DNA from: Sporothrix humicola
Taxonomy: Eukaryota; Ascomycota; Sordariomycetes; Ophiostomatales; Ophiostomataceae
Assembly: GCA_021396245.1 (NCBI GenBank)
Contig: WNYE01000008.1
Span: 372,001 to 436,000, forward strand
Reading direction: 5' to 3'
Length of the DNA stretch: 64,000 nt
Shown in pieces: positions 1 through 10,203 of the stretch. A program made the position numbers and the translations under genes. The notes beneath the pieces were generated by a model. That model was given only the letters and a program-made list of their open reading frames with translations, searched no databases and was not told the DNA's origin. Within the stretch, counting starts at the first letter, position 1, and each line of letters starts with the position of its first letter.

Positions 1-1274
1 ACCGGCACCCGAGTGGATCACATCGGCAGTGGCGTCGAGATGGCCGAGGACCTTGCCGACGAGACCGCGGATGCTGACATCCGACACCAGAATATCAACG
101 ACTGTGCCGGGCAAAAAGGTGTTGATGGTGACGGCCTCAGTGGCGGCGCTCTTGAGGTTGCCCATCTGCTTCTTCTGGCAGGTAAGCTGGGCCACCTTGC
201 CGGCCTTGCTAGACACCAGACACAGCAAGACGGCGCCGGGTTCCATGCGAGCTTCGGAGATTGTGGGGTCAAGCTCCTTCTTGGCAAGGAAACCACGCAG
301 GTCCGAGCCAGCAATGCCCAGGTCCATAACGTAACCACGGTCCTCGACGCTGACAACAGAGGCCATGACAGTGCAGTTGCGAACGACATCCTGCTCTGTA
401 AGGCCTGCATTGGCATGCTCTGGCCGCACAGACAGTTCTATGCGCCGCTTGTTCTTTGAGTTGGGTGCGTCGTCTTCGGTGGAGACCACAGATACACGGA
501 TGTATTCGGCGACCGTGAACAGGGTCTGCAGATCCACCTCGTCGTTGTCCGAGTCGGCGTCGTCTTCGGCATCGCTCTTGTCCTCTGCTTCAGCCTCGGC
601 TGCAATGCGCTCATTCAGAGTCTCGGAAATCGAGGTAAGGGGAAGGTGGCCCGTGAGGTTGTTGGGCAGGGCGACCGAGACTTCGAGGGGAGTAATGGCG
701 GAGACCTGGCCCAAAACGAGGGAGCCTTTGACAAGACGCTGTAATTAGTGATGTTAGTACATGTCTCCTTTTTCGTCCGATCCTTTCTTTTCCTTCCACA
801 ACTCACCTTGTAGTTCAAGCTCTCAATCTTGGGGCCGTCGTCTGCGGGCTTGGCAACGGCGGCGTCCGACTTCCGCTTGCCCTTCTGCTTCTTCTTTGCC
901 GGTCCGTCTGCCTTGGCAGCAGTTCCGTCTGTCTGTTGGTCGAAAAGGGCATCGCTCTTGGCCTGAACCTGGATCTGCTTGTATTCCAGGGGCGTCAGAA
1001 CGCTGCCACCTCCACGGGGGAAGAGAGGCTCGTCCTCCTTGAGACGGGAGACGAGGGTCGCAGCACCGGCCGTAGCAGGCATAGAGGTCGATTCCGAGTC
1101 GTTCTTCTTCTTGTCGGCTTTGTCGTTCTTGTCGTTTTTCTTTTTGAAGTCTCCAGACTTGTCGGCCTTTGCCCGTTTCGAGGGCCGGCCACCGTCGGCG
1201 GCGCCATTGGTTTTGGCTGCTTTGGCCGACGGTGCACCGCCCGTGGAGGCTTCTTTGCGCTTGAGTGAGCTCAT
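1..1274 (-). CDS. RRP5: rRNA biogenesis protein RRP5, N-terminal part (partial)
   Basis: Nucleolar S1-repeat protein of the small-subunit processome and pre-60S particles, needed for cleavage of pre-rRNA in ITS1 and for 18S and 5.8S production (family knowledge). Exon 1 is 1274-807 and exon 2 is 738 down to the window edge. The intron (739-806) has GTGAGT and a TTACAG end, and the frame is kept across NYK/RLV. The 402 visible residues begin with a Lys-rich basic tail, as expected of a nucleolar protein. Then comes the typical TPLEYKQIQ segment before the first S1 domain (RLVKGSLVLGQVS), and then a second S1-like stretch. The 3' end, including further S1 domains and the C-terminal HAT/TPR part, lies outside the window. 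The gene is divergent from the hydrolase-like gene at 2069. Confidence 0.93.
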
Positions 1275-1463
1275 TGTGCGGCCAAGACAGACAGCTCCGT
1301 GGGCTGTGTGAATTGGGTCGTTTGTTGAGCTGGTTATGGTTGCGCTGTTCCTCCTTTTTTCTGTTTTGTTGGTGAGGTCTTACAGCGACTTTTGGGAAAG
1401 AGCGGATCGTCTCTCAAAACCAGTGGCAGAAAAAAACTGCCATTCAAAAAAAATCTTAGCGGT

Positions 1464-1473
1464 GCGATAAGAT
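1464..1473 (+). promoter_or_regulatory. GATA/PAC-like element GCGATAAGAT
   Basis: The decamer GCGATAAGAT contains a GATA-factor core (GATAAG). It differs by one base from the yeast PAC motif GCGATGAG-AT found at ribosome-biogenesis genes, which would suit RRP5. The same decamer occurs at 7962-7971 in another promoter. The functional reading is an inference. Confidence 0.35.
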
Positions 1474-1690
1474 TGTAGCGGTCGTCTTATCGATAAGAAC
1501 CAGTCTGCCATTGTGGAGCAGGGCCTCTTGTCTTGGCTGCTAGAGAACCGAGAGAACCTAAAAGCGAGAATGAGGCAGATAGAGACAGAAATAAGTGGGT
1601 CCGCATGCCAGCGGGGGTTGTGCCTGCACACCCGCGGGCTGTAGCGGCATAGCGAGCCTTGCGAGCCAATAGTTACAGTGCGTGCAGGCC

Positions 1691-1712
1691 AGATAAGGCC
1701 CAGGCCAGACCA
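1691..1712 (+). promoter_or_regulatory. AGATAAGGC + GGCCAGACCA module
   Basis: AGATAAGGC (1691-1699) is followed by GGCCAGACCA (1703-1712). The same two words occur in the same order at 8245-8277, with a longer spacer. This is a candidate shared cis-element; its function is unknown. Confidence 0.3.
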
Positions 1713-2068
1713 CTCCGTAGCGCCCGTCCAGGCATGCAGGTGACAGGGCCTTTTATCCACTACGTAATAATCCCCAGGCAGTCACAGGCTGCCCATCCTC
1801 CGGTATCTCGCACCATAGTGACCACACATAGCATTATCAGGCTGAAATATAGTAGCGACGATCTTGACACAAACAAACAACAACCACAACCCCACGAAAT
1901 ACCAGTTGCGAAGTATTGCCCTGCGACCTACCCGGCCATTCTTTGCAAATCTGTGTCTGTTTTGTGTCTGGCAGCCAATTCCGCCAGCATTTCTTGTCGA
2001 CTCTCACTCCTAATCCGTCCCTCGACTCTCTTCCTCTTCTTCCTTCCGATTCTCGCCACTCACTCCAA

Positions 2069-5000
2069 ATGAGTCCGAAGAAACGGCCTCGAGCAGCTCC
2101 ATCCCCCGACGATAACCCTCCTGTTGCATCATCTGCATCGACATCTTCGTCTGCCGTTCCTACGCCGATCCCCTCCCAAGCCAGCACGGCCTCGCAGGCC
2201 AGCGATGCCTCTGCCGATTCGGTAATGGCGAGAAGCCCGACAGGCTCTCTGGCCCCCAGCGTCGCCGAGAGCTCCAGCAATGCGAGTCGCTACGCTTCGT
2301 TTAAGGAATCGAAGAACAAGACTCGCAGCTGGTACGGCTCGTGGCCTCGCAAATCGGCTGCGTCGACACAGGTCGCCCGCGAGACGATTCTGGGCGGCAC
2401 TTCGAAGCCCAGCACCGCTTCCAACTTGAGCCGCTACGATTCGCGGAACATCGACGACAACAATGTCTCGAGAGATAACTTGGCCGGTCCTGGCAGTCGG
2501 GCCTTGTCGCGGAAGTCGTCGACGCTGACGTTAACGGGAGCCAACGGAAATGTGAATGCAAATGCAAAAGGCAACGTTGCGGTGTCACAGCAGAGCAGCG
2601 TTCAGGCCGAAGCTGTGGTGACACAAGTGACTTCCAAGAAATCGGCCGCAAATGGTGGTGCATCGAAATCGGCGACTTCTCTCAATACGTCAGAGTCAGC
2701 CGCAGATAACACCGATAATCGTGACAATAGCGCGGCCGTAGCAGACGTCATGGATACGACCCAAGACAACGGAGCTCCAGCGGTCGTTCCCACGCCAGCA
2801 CCCGCACAATCGGCCGGATGGTTTTCTTGGGGACGGAAAGAAGCAGCAGAAACAAAACCGCAGCCTCCAGTGGCTGAAGAACCGACAGCGTCGATCCCAG
2901 AGCCGCCAAAAGTCGAAGATTCTCAGGCTCCAACAACACCCCACGCCGAGGCTCCACCAGAAACCCCGGCTCCACCCTCGATTGAGCGACCACCAACATC
3001 AGGAAGCATGTGGTCCTACTTGTGGCCGAGCAGTTCGACCTCAACGCAGCCAACTACAACCAAACCACAGGAAAGTGGGAAAGACGGCGAGAACAGCCAA
3101 AAGAGTACGGCGCCCGAAACGGCAGATGCTACGGCAGCCCCACAATCTGAGGACGTCGTTATGGAAGACGCCCCATCAGCACCAATCCCAGTTCCAAAGA
3201 CAGCTTCATCCGCATCAAGCACCATGGGTGCAAACAATGCATCTGGGCCGGCAACAGCGACAGGCTCAGTTGGATCAACTTGGGCATTCTGGTCGCGGGA
3301 CACGAGAAAAACAACCGGTAAATCGCCCGGCTCAACCGGGTCCAACGATCAGGGAGAGATCGCCGTCATTGGCGACCGTTCCGAGGCAAACCCTAAGCCA
3401 GCAGTCTCGGGTCTCAAAACGGGCAGTGATAAGACCCCGTCCAAGCCATCGTCTATGAAGGATCTGCCCGTAAAGGAGGCGGCATCCAAAGAGTCTTTGA
3501 GCAAGGAGGCGTCGATTAAGGAGGCTGCTAGGAATGCCGCTTCAATCGCCGCTGCGGCTGCTGTTGCGGCAGCATCCTCAAAGAAGAACAAGAGACTTCG
3601 GCCAAAATCGATGGAGATTGACGAAGCCTCCATCCCAGGAACTCCCGCGTCAGAAAATCAAGTTCAAACTCCCGCAAAGGCTGCCGAAGGGCTGCCACCA
3701 CCTCCCAAGCTGCAACAGCCCGCGTCTGGTGCGGCATCTACGTCTGGCTCGGCAGCAAAGGGCCAGTTGACGCCCGTCAAACCACCACCGCCAAATCTCT
3801 TGTTCCCTTCGTTCCGCAGCACATACCATCTCAAAGAGAACCCGTCTATTCTCAAACAAATCACCCAACTTTTGCTACGGACACAGCAAGCACCGGCAAA
3901 CCACGTCTTCTTGAGCAAGGATATGCCCAAGGTGAAAAAGGCTGTCGCCATCGGTGTCCACGGCCTCTTCCCCGCCGCTTACCTGCGCCCTATGATTGGT
4001 CAACCAACGGGCACGTCGATTCGCTTCGCCAACCACGGCGCTGAAGCTGTCCGTCGTTGGGCCGACCAAAACGGCTGCGAGGATTGCGAGATCGAGAAGA
4101 TTGCGCTCGAGGGTGAGGGCAAGATTGCCGACCGTGTGGACAATCTGTGGAAGCTTCTTCTTAACTGGATCGAGCACATTCGCAACGCTGACCTGATTGT
4201 CCTCGCATGCCACTCTCAAGGTGTGCCGGTGGGTTTTATGCTTCTGGCGAAGCTGATTGACCTGGGTATCGTCACAACGGCACGTATCGGTGTCTGTGCC
4301 ATGGGTAAGTAATCAACGTACTTTTATGTTTCTGTTTTCCACTATACAGTTACTAACATTCTTAGCTGGCGTTTCTCTTGGCCCCTTCCCGGACTACAAG
4401 TCGGGCCTTGGCATCCTTATGGGCTCTGCAGGAGAGCTATGGGACTTTGCCAACCCAGAGAGCGATGTATCCAAGCGATACGAACACGCTCTTAAGACAG
4501 CCTTGGATTACGGTGTCCGTGTTACTTTCGTCGGCAGCATTGACGACCAGGTCGTACCACTAGAGGTTAGTATTCAATTCTCAGATTCGTTAAGCCCCCT
4601 CCTAGACTATTCTCTAACCTCATTACAGTCGGCCATTCACTCGCCAGTCCACCACCCATATGTGTATCGCGCGGTCTTTGTTGACGGTCGCATCCATGCA
4701 CCAGATTTCATCGCACATCTTGTTGGCTTTGCCTGCAAGCTACGAAACCTGGGCGTGTCGGACCATGGCCTGATCCGAGAGCTGTCTGTCCCACTCGCAG
4801 GCAGTCTCTACTCTGGTGAAGGCCACTCTCGCCTCTACGATGACCCCCAGGTTTACGACCTTGCCGTCTCACACTGCCTCGAGACTGCCAATGTCAACAA
4901 GGCAGTCGTTGAGATTTCCAAGCACGGCAGTCTGACAAACCCCAACCCATACCACCTGCCGTGGATTATGCGGGGTCTTCTTGAAGAAGACTTTGTCAAG

Positions 5001-5117
5001 ACCGAGCTGCACGCCGAGACAGCCGAGCTGGTCAAGCAGTTTGACGACTGGAAGCCCGTGACCAAGGCGCTCAAGGACGTCAAGTACAGACTAGAAGCGG
5101 TTCGCTCGAGGCTGTAG
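2069..5117 (+). CDS. YML020W-type protein with C-terminal alpha/beta-hydrolase-like domain
   Basis: Three exons (2069-4304, 4366-4565, 4629-5117) give 974 residues. Both introns have standard ends and the joins keep frame (CAM-AGVSLG and VPLE-SAIHS). The first ~580 residues are low-complexity Ser/Thr/Ala/Pro-rich sequence, probably disordered, containing short W-rich patches such as WFSWGRK, MWSYLWPSS and WAFWSRD. The C-terminal ~370 residues are the conserved part: VAIGVHGLFP resembles the strand-loop start of an alpha/beta hydrolase, and LACHSQGVPVG resembles its nucleophile elbow, with Cys where the first Gly of GxSxG usually stands. This matches the fungal family of the uncharacterised yeast protein YML020W. 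Lipase or esterase activity is not established. The open frame runs upstream to 1916, but ATG 2069 directly follows a pyrimidine-rich leader and is the best start. Confidence 0.85.
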
Positions 5118-5902
5118 TGAAGATGACGAACCGGTAATATTTACGGTACATTAGTTGTTGCATAGCCGTGGAGTTTTTATTTATTTTCCTCTTCTTCTTT
5201 TTTGTCATTTCTATCACTTTTCCTTTCTGTCTTATACCTTCAACAGAAGTTTCACCTGGTCACATTTTCTTTGTCAATTTTCTTTGCTTTTGTTTACATT
5301 ACCCCCTGTTTCCTCATACTATTGTGTCTTGAGCGTATAGACCTAAGAAGGGCGGCGCTAGGATGGAGGAGCAACTGGATATACACGCTTACAGTTTGCA
5401 TCTGGTCAGAGAAGTGTTTAGCACTGCTTTATTATATCCCCTATTCATACAATTCTTTATTTTCTTCATTTAAATGATATTGAAAGAAATAAATCATGTG
5501 TGACTCGATTTTTTATGACTATTTTCCTTATTTTTTAAAGATTTTTTTTTTTGGGGGGGGGGGCTTTGTTTGCAAGCCTAAATCTGTATATTCACGGATC
5601 AACAAAATGATAAACAAGTATATACATTTAAAACAATGTATTTCAAACACAAAGAACAACAATTATGAGATATATATTACAGTGGGAATAGGGGTCGTCT
5701 TATTTTTTATATGTCGAGTCGTCTCGTCTCGTTATGTACATTGCCTAGATAAACCGTCGCCAAACAAAATGCAAATGGGGTGCAAAATCAGAACGCCCCT
5801 AAATGATAATGACATCAAAGCACAACAGATCCAAACCAGTGCAGGCTGTCCTACAACCTTCCATTACCCCGTCTATCTTTGTTTTCATTCATTCTTATTT
5901 TC
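5118..5902. other. Convergent intergenic region with T11G11 tract
   Basis: This is 3'-flanking DNA of the converging hydrolase-like and MAS2 genes. It is AT-rich with T-rich stretches and holds a T11 run followed directly by G11 (5542-5563). No gene is seen. Confidence 0.7.
5542..5563 (+). repeat. T11-G11 homopolymer junction
   Basis: Eleven T residues are followed without a break by eleven G residues. The tract lies in non-coding DNA between two convergent genes. Confidence 0.9.
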
Positions 5903-7675
5903 TCATATCCGGCCCAGCTGCCAGCGGGAAATGATATCTTGGATCTCATCCCACTGCATCTGCTTGGCACCGGTGCCAGCCATCTCGGCTTCTTGCAGCA
6001 CAACCGTCGGCGCACCGCTGCCGTTGCCAGGGTTCTCGACCATGCCCTGCACGACAATCTTTGCCACACGGCGCAGGTCTGCAATGGTCAGGCTGTTGAT
6101 GCGGCGGACCATCTCGTGGACGGGAATCTTGTGGCCGTGGACCTGCACTTGGCGGCCCAGATCCTCAAGCTCGACCATGCGGCTCTCAAGGTTCATCAGC
6201 AGACTGGAGCGCAGCTGGTTCTTGGCACGGTTGACCTCGGCCTGGCCCAGAGCGCTGAAGCCGCTGTCGAGGGAGAGCGAGCGCAGCTCGCGGCACATAA
6301 CCTCGAGCATCTGGGCGGTGCGGCCGGGGTAGCAGGATGCGGCAATACCAAAGAGGCCGCTATCGGCGTAGGAGTGGTTAAAGGCAATGCACGACTCGAC
6401 CCAGCCATACTGGTTCAGCACGTTGGTGTACAAGCGACTGTACATGCCCTTGCCAGGACCACCGGCAGAGAAGGAGCCACCGCCACCAAGGAGTGTCTGT
6501 AGGGTGGCAAGAGCATAGATGTCGTCGGACGAGATGGGGAGGCCCTCAAAGGCAAGCTGGATGTGGGTGAAGGTGGGCATGTTGGGGTTCAGCGGTGGTG
6601 GCTGAGGCGGCAGTGACAGGAAGCCGCCGGTGTAGTGTGCGGCCGAAGAGTCGACGGTGGTCATTTCGGGGATAGAAGAGAGCACAGAGGCGTTGTGTGA
6701 TGCGGATGTGGAGATGTTCTTGAAGAAGGGGATCTTGGAGAGGAGTTTGGAGGGCTGGCTAGGGACGGAGCCAACGGAGGAGGCGGCGGTAGATGTGGAG
6801 GAGGAAGATGAGGAGGATGTTGTTGAGGCGCTGTCGCTCTCGTCTGCTGAAGCGACGGCATCGGCCTCTTCGGCAGCTTTCTTGCTGGACTTCATGCTGC
6901 CAAAGTGCTTCTCAGCCAGGCGAACAGACTCTTCGTGCGAGATACCAGCAAAGGCAACAACCATGCGCTCAGGCTGGTAAAATGCCTCGCGATAAGCACG
7001 GATGACGTTGCCGTCAATCATGCCCAGACGCTCTTCTGGGCAGAGAAGCGGGTTGCCAAGAGTGTTGCTCTTGAAGGCAGCCATGTGCACGAGCTCCGGC
7101 AGAATCAGTTCGGGCTTGGCCCAGATCTCCTTGACCTCGTAGGCGGCCGTCTCGAGCTGCTGGGAAACTTCAAGGTCGGTCATAAGAGGGTCGCGAATGG
7201 TCTCGGCGAGAAGCTCGGTGGCCGTAGGGATGGCCGAGTTGAAGGTGGCAGCCTGGTACATCATGGACTCCCGCGAGGATGCGCACTGAATGTTGCCGCC
7301 GAGGCTCTCAACGGCCTCGAGCATATCGTCGGCCGACCGCTTGGTCGTGGACTTGAAAGCAAGGCGGTCCATAATGTGGCTGGCACCGCGCAGATACTCG
7401 TTCTCGAACCGCGAGCCGGCGTCGATATAGACGCCCACGCCCGAGAATGCATCGGGCAGTGCCTCAGAGGCAACGCGAATGCCATTGGGAAGAGTTGTGA
7501 TCGCATCGAGCTTCGTGGGATCCTGAGCTTTTGGTTGGGAGACAGATGCAAAGGACTGTCTCTGCTGCAGGGCATTGCTTGTCGCAGCGGTCCGGCTGAA
7601 GGCTGCCCGTGTGGCTGTGGTCGTAAGAGGCCGCCGTGCGCGGCCGACGATGTGCGGTATTGACGAGCGCAACAT
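5903..7675 (-). CDS. MAS2: Mitochondrial processing peptidase alpha subunit
   Basis: Single-exon gene of 590 residues. The alpha subunit (MPP-alpha, M16 family) binds presequences of proteins imported into the matrix, while the beta subunit supplies the zinc site. The start at 7675 gives an Arg/Ser/Thr-rich mitochondrial presequence (MLRSSIPHIVGRARRP). An open stretch continues upstream to a Met codon at 7807, but it encodes a less typical leader. The inverted zinc motif of M16 is degenerate here (GASHIMDRLAF, about residues 97-107), as is normal for the alpha chain. The glycine-rich substrate loop GGGGSFSAGGPGKGMYSRL is at about 397-415. A Ser/Thr/Ala-rich insertion (about 270-305) is longer than I would expect for the family. 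The gene is divergent from the Dma1-like gene and convergent with the hydrolase-like gene. Confidence 0.94.
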   Translation of the reverse strand: MLRSSIPHIVGRARRPLTTTATRAAFSRTAATSNALQQRQSFASVSQPKAQDPTKLDAITTLPNGIRVASEALPDAFSGVGVYIDAGSRFENEYLRGASHIMDRLAFKSTTKRSADDMLEAVESLGGNIQCASSRESMMYQAATFNSAIPTATELLAETIRDPLMTDLEVSQQLETAAYEVKEIWAKPELILPELVHMAAFKSNTLGNPLLCPEERLGMIDGNVIRAYREAFYQPERMVVAFAGISHEESVRLAEKHFGSMKSSKKAAEEADAVASADESDSASTTSSSSSSSTSTAASSVGSVPSQPSKLLSKIPFFKNISTSASHNASVLSSIPEMTTVDSSAAHYTGGFLSLPPQPPPLNPNMPTFTHIQLAFEGLPISSDDIYALATLQTLLGGGGSFSAGGPGKGMYSRLYTNVLNQYGWVESCIAFNHSYADSGLFGIAASCYPGRTAQMLEVMCRELRSLSLDSGFSALGQAEVNRAKNQLRSSLLMNLESRMVELEDLGRQVQVHGHKIPVHEMVRRINSLTIADLRRVAKIVVQGMVENPGNGSGAPTVVLQEAEMAGTGAKQMQWDEIQDIISRWQLGRI

Positions 7676-10203
7676 TGTGGGCGCTGGAGAGAGAGGAGAA
7701 ACGGGAATCGAGGGAGGGAGGAGGGGAACGAGAAACGGGGCGTGATGCCGTTCAGTTCTGTTGCATGCGAAGGAGAAATTTAGGTGTCGATGCGAATCAG
7801 TCGTCAAACCACTGCTGTCATAAGAGCGAATGGCGAATCCCGAGAGCCCGTGGAGTGTCGTTCTGTGTCGCCGGCGTCGGTCGTCTGTTTACGGCGGGCA
7901 AATCGGCATGCACTATGAAATTTCCTCACAGTGGTGGTGCGGGCGTGGCCACCAGCGATAAGCGATAAGATCAGTCACAGAAGTGAATGAATTTGTCCAA
8001 CAATTTGTACACGGAGTCACGTGCTCGTAATGACGGAGTATGCCGTCAAAGAAGGCTTCCCAACAATGATTCACAATTGAGACATGTTTTCACACACAAC
8101 AAAGCGATTTCGTTATTTTCAATGCTGAAAGGGCCTTCATGAAATTATTGAGCAGGCAGGGACTCGAAATTGATCCAAATCTCGGCCTGCAAACTGACAC
8201 AAGCTTGTGCAGATTTATTGGTTCATCATGTGACTGGCATCGACAGATAAGGCAGGGGCCAGAACCGGCCAGACCAGGCCGTCAATTGTGGCCGGCTAGG
8301 CTGCGGCTGGTCACAAGAGTCCATCACGAGAGGTGTGCATACGGCGCAGGACGAGCTGCATATCTTTCACTTGCTTTGCCAATGTTCGAGACACAATGGC
8401 AGACGGGCATTTGCATACCGTATGGTGCAGATCATGCGTTCAAGCAAGTTTGACAGGCCGGCACGGCACCGGTTTGTTTTCAGGCAATGCATCGTCAGCA
8501 CATGCCTTGCGGTGATGATTCGGACAGGCCTCGCGATTAGTTATTGCTCCCTTGCTATGACGCTGATTTTCGAGGTGTCCTTTTGCGGCGTCATTTCTAC
8601 GTACTTTCTTCGTCTCTTTCTCAGCTTTTTGCCCCTTCATCCTTTCGTTCCGTCTGACACCCTTTCGTCCCTTTTCTCACGGCGATTTCGGTCTCGTACT
8701 GGACTGGCCGAATCCGAATTTGCCTCCCAATGTCATCCGGTCTTGTACCTGGCCCTCTTTCCCCTTACTATTATCTCATAGGGAGATACGTTTTCATTGT
8801 CTTTGCCTCTCTTGACTCGTAGTTTCCTCTTTTCTCAGCCCGGTTAGCCGCTAACATCGCTAGCCGCCTACGCCCCAGCCTCCGGCCCGGGGCCTCGAAG
8901 AAAAAATCAGGTCAGGCCTGAAAGACACCGAGATCCAACAGCTTAGGCCGTTTTTGCAGGTATTTGAATCAACGTAACAGGCTCGACAGAACGCTGCTCC
9001 ACGCTGTGGGCATATGAACTTGGTGAGGAAGGTGCGCGTGGCAGGCAACTTGGCACTCCACACCAACTTGGCAGGCATCGCCTGTCGCTCTTCCCCCCCA
9101 AAACAGGCCTGGACACACCGCGTGACTCCACTCTTGTGCACTTGCCTGCTGCTTGCTCCGCACTTTATGTCGTAGGCACAAATCCAAATCTGGCAAGACA
9201 CAAGGAGAAATAGCGAGACACCGTCGAAAAGCAAATTAGATACTCCGATGTGCGCGACACAGACACCAGCTTTCCTATGATGGCAAGTGCCGTGCCATGA
9301 GTAGGCTCGTTTCCGAAATGCCCTTTTTGTCCGTAGTAGATATAGTCCGTTCCGTGCCCCGGGCGCCTGTGTCCAAGTTGCAAACAGTCCTACGGCCATT
9401 GTTTGTGAACAAACTTGCAAGAAACAAACCTCGACTTGAGCCTCGACAACCTGACACTCGACCCGCTGCATATTCACTGCTTTGACAGCCTCCACACGTT
9501 CAAGCCATTTTGCGTCACTGCATAACCAAGTCGAAACGCTAAAGCAAACGTCCCCTGCGCAGAACCCCAAGGCCCCTTTTTTGACAACTTCAACACGCTG
9601 CCCATTTTCTCTCCCATCCCACGGTCTTCCTTCGTCTTGGAGCCTTTTGACAACCTTCCTCCCTCTTCCTTGTTGATATTGTTTCCCCCCCTGCATCCTA
9701 TTATTCACGGCCTGCGATCTTGATCGTCAATAGCAACCAGCGACAGCAAATTCCACGTGGACGATCACGTGCCAGATCCTGCCTATCCTGTCGCTTATTA
9801 CCACCACTAATTATCCCTTGGCTAGACAGTGAACTGACGCAGTTGGGCTGCTTTTGCCCTATTGCCGCCGTCGCCGCCGTCACCGCCGTTCCTGCCACCA
9901 ATCGTGGTGTTGCTCAGCGCCTGTCTCAGTCCTCCTCAGCACTCATCGAATCGCTCCTTCCAGTGCAATCAGCAACAACAGCCCACCCACCGGGCTCTCC
10001 AAGGCTCCAACACAACTGATAGTGCGCTAGACTGCGCTGTTGGCCCGTTGTCCCGCCTTCCGTTTCCCCCTTTCCTGCCCCCCAAAATCCCACCACCCCC
10101 TTTGATCGCAGTGACAGCCGTCCGCTCCTGCTTGTCGTGGTGATCCTCGTTTCCTTCTCACCTCCGCTTTTTTCTCCCCCTCACATCCTTTTCTTCTTTC
10201 TCC
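7676..10203. other. Divergent intergenic region MAS2 / Dma1-like gene
   Basis: This 2.5-kb region is long for the left half of the window. It contains GATAAGCGATAAGAT (from 7957), an AGATAAGGC...GGCCAGACCAG module (8245-8277), CACGTG-type E-boxes (about 8021, 9756 and 9768), and long C/T-rich tracts towards 10203 typical of a fungal 5' leader. An 849-nt open frame on the minus strand (8860-9708) shows no recognisable protein and was not called. Confidence 0.65.
8245..8277 (+). promoter_or_regulatory. AGATAAGGC + GGCCAGACCAG module (second copy)
   Basis: AGATAAGGC lies at 8245-8253 and GGCCAGACCAG at 8267-8277. The module parallels the one at 1691-1712 in another divergent promoter. Binding factors are unknown; the GATA core suggests a GATA-type regulator. 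Confidence 0.3.

Larger units (their letters stand above)
1275..2068. other. Divergent intergenic region RRP5 / YML020W-like gene
   Basis: This 794-nt region carries the promoters and 5' leaders of both flanking genes. It holds GCGATAAGAT (1464-1473), TTATCGATAAG just after it, and an AGATAAGGC plus GGCCAGACCA module (1691-1712). The part next to 2069 is pyrimidine-rich, as is usual for fungal 5' leaders. No gene is seen. Confidence 0.7.

Noticed and set aside
8860..9708. 849-nt open frame on the minus strand in the MAS2/Dma1 intergenic region
   Set aside because: It begins with GTG, and the product is Cys/Arg/Gly-mixed with no motif. It ends in low-complexity RPRAGGWGVGG and lies in promoter DNA.
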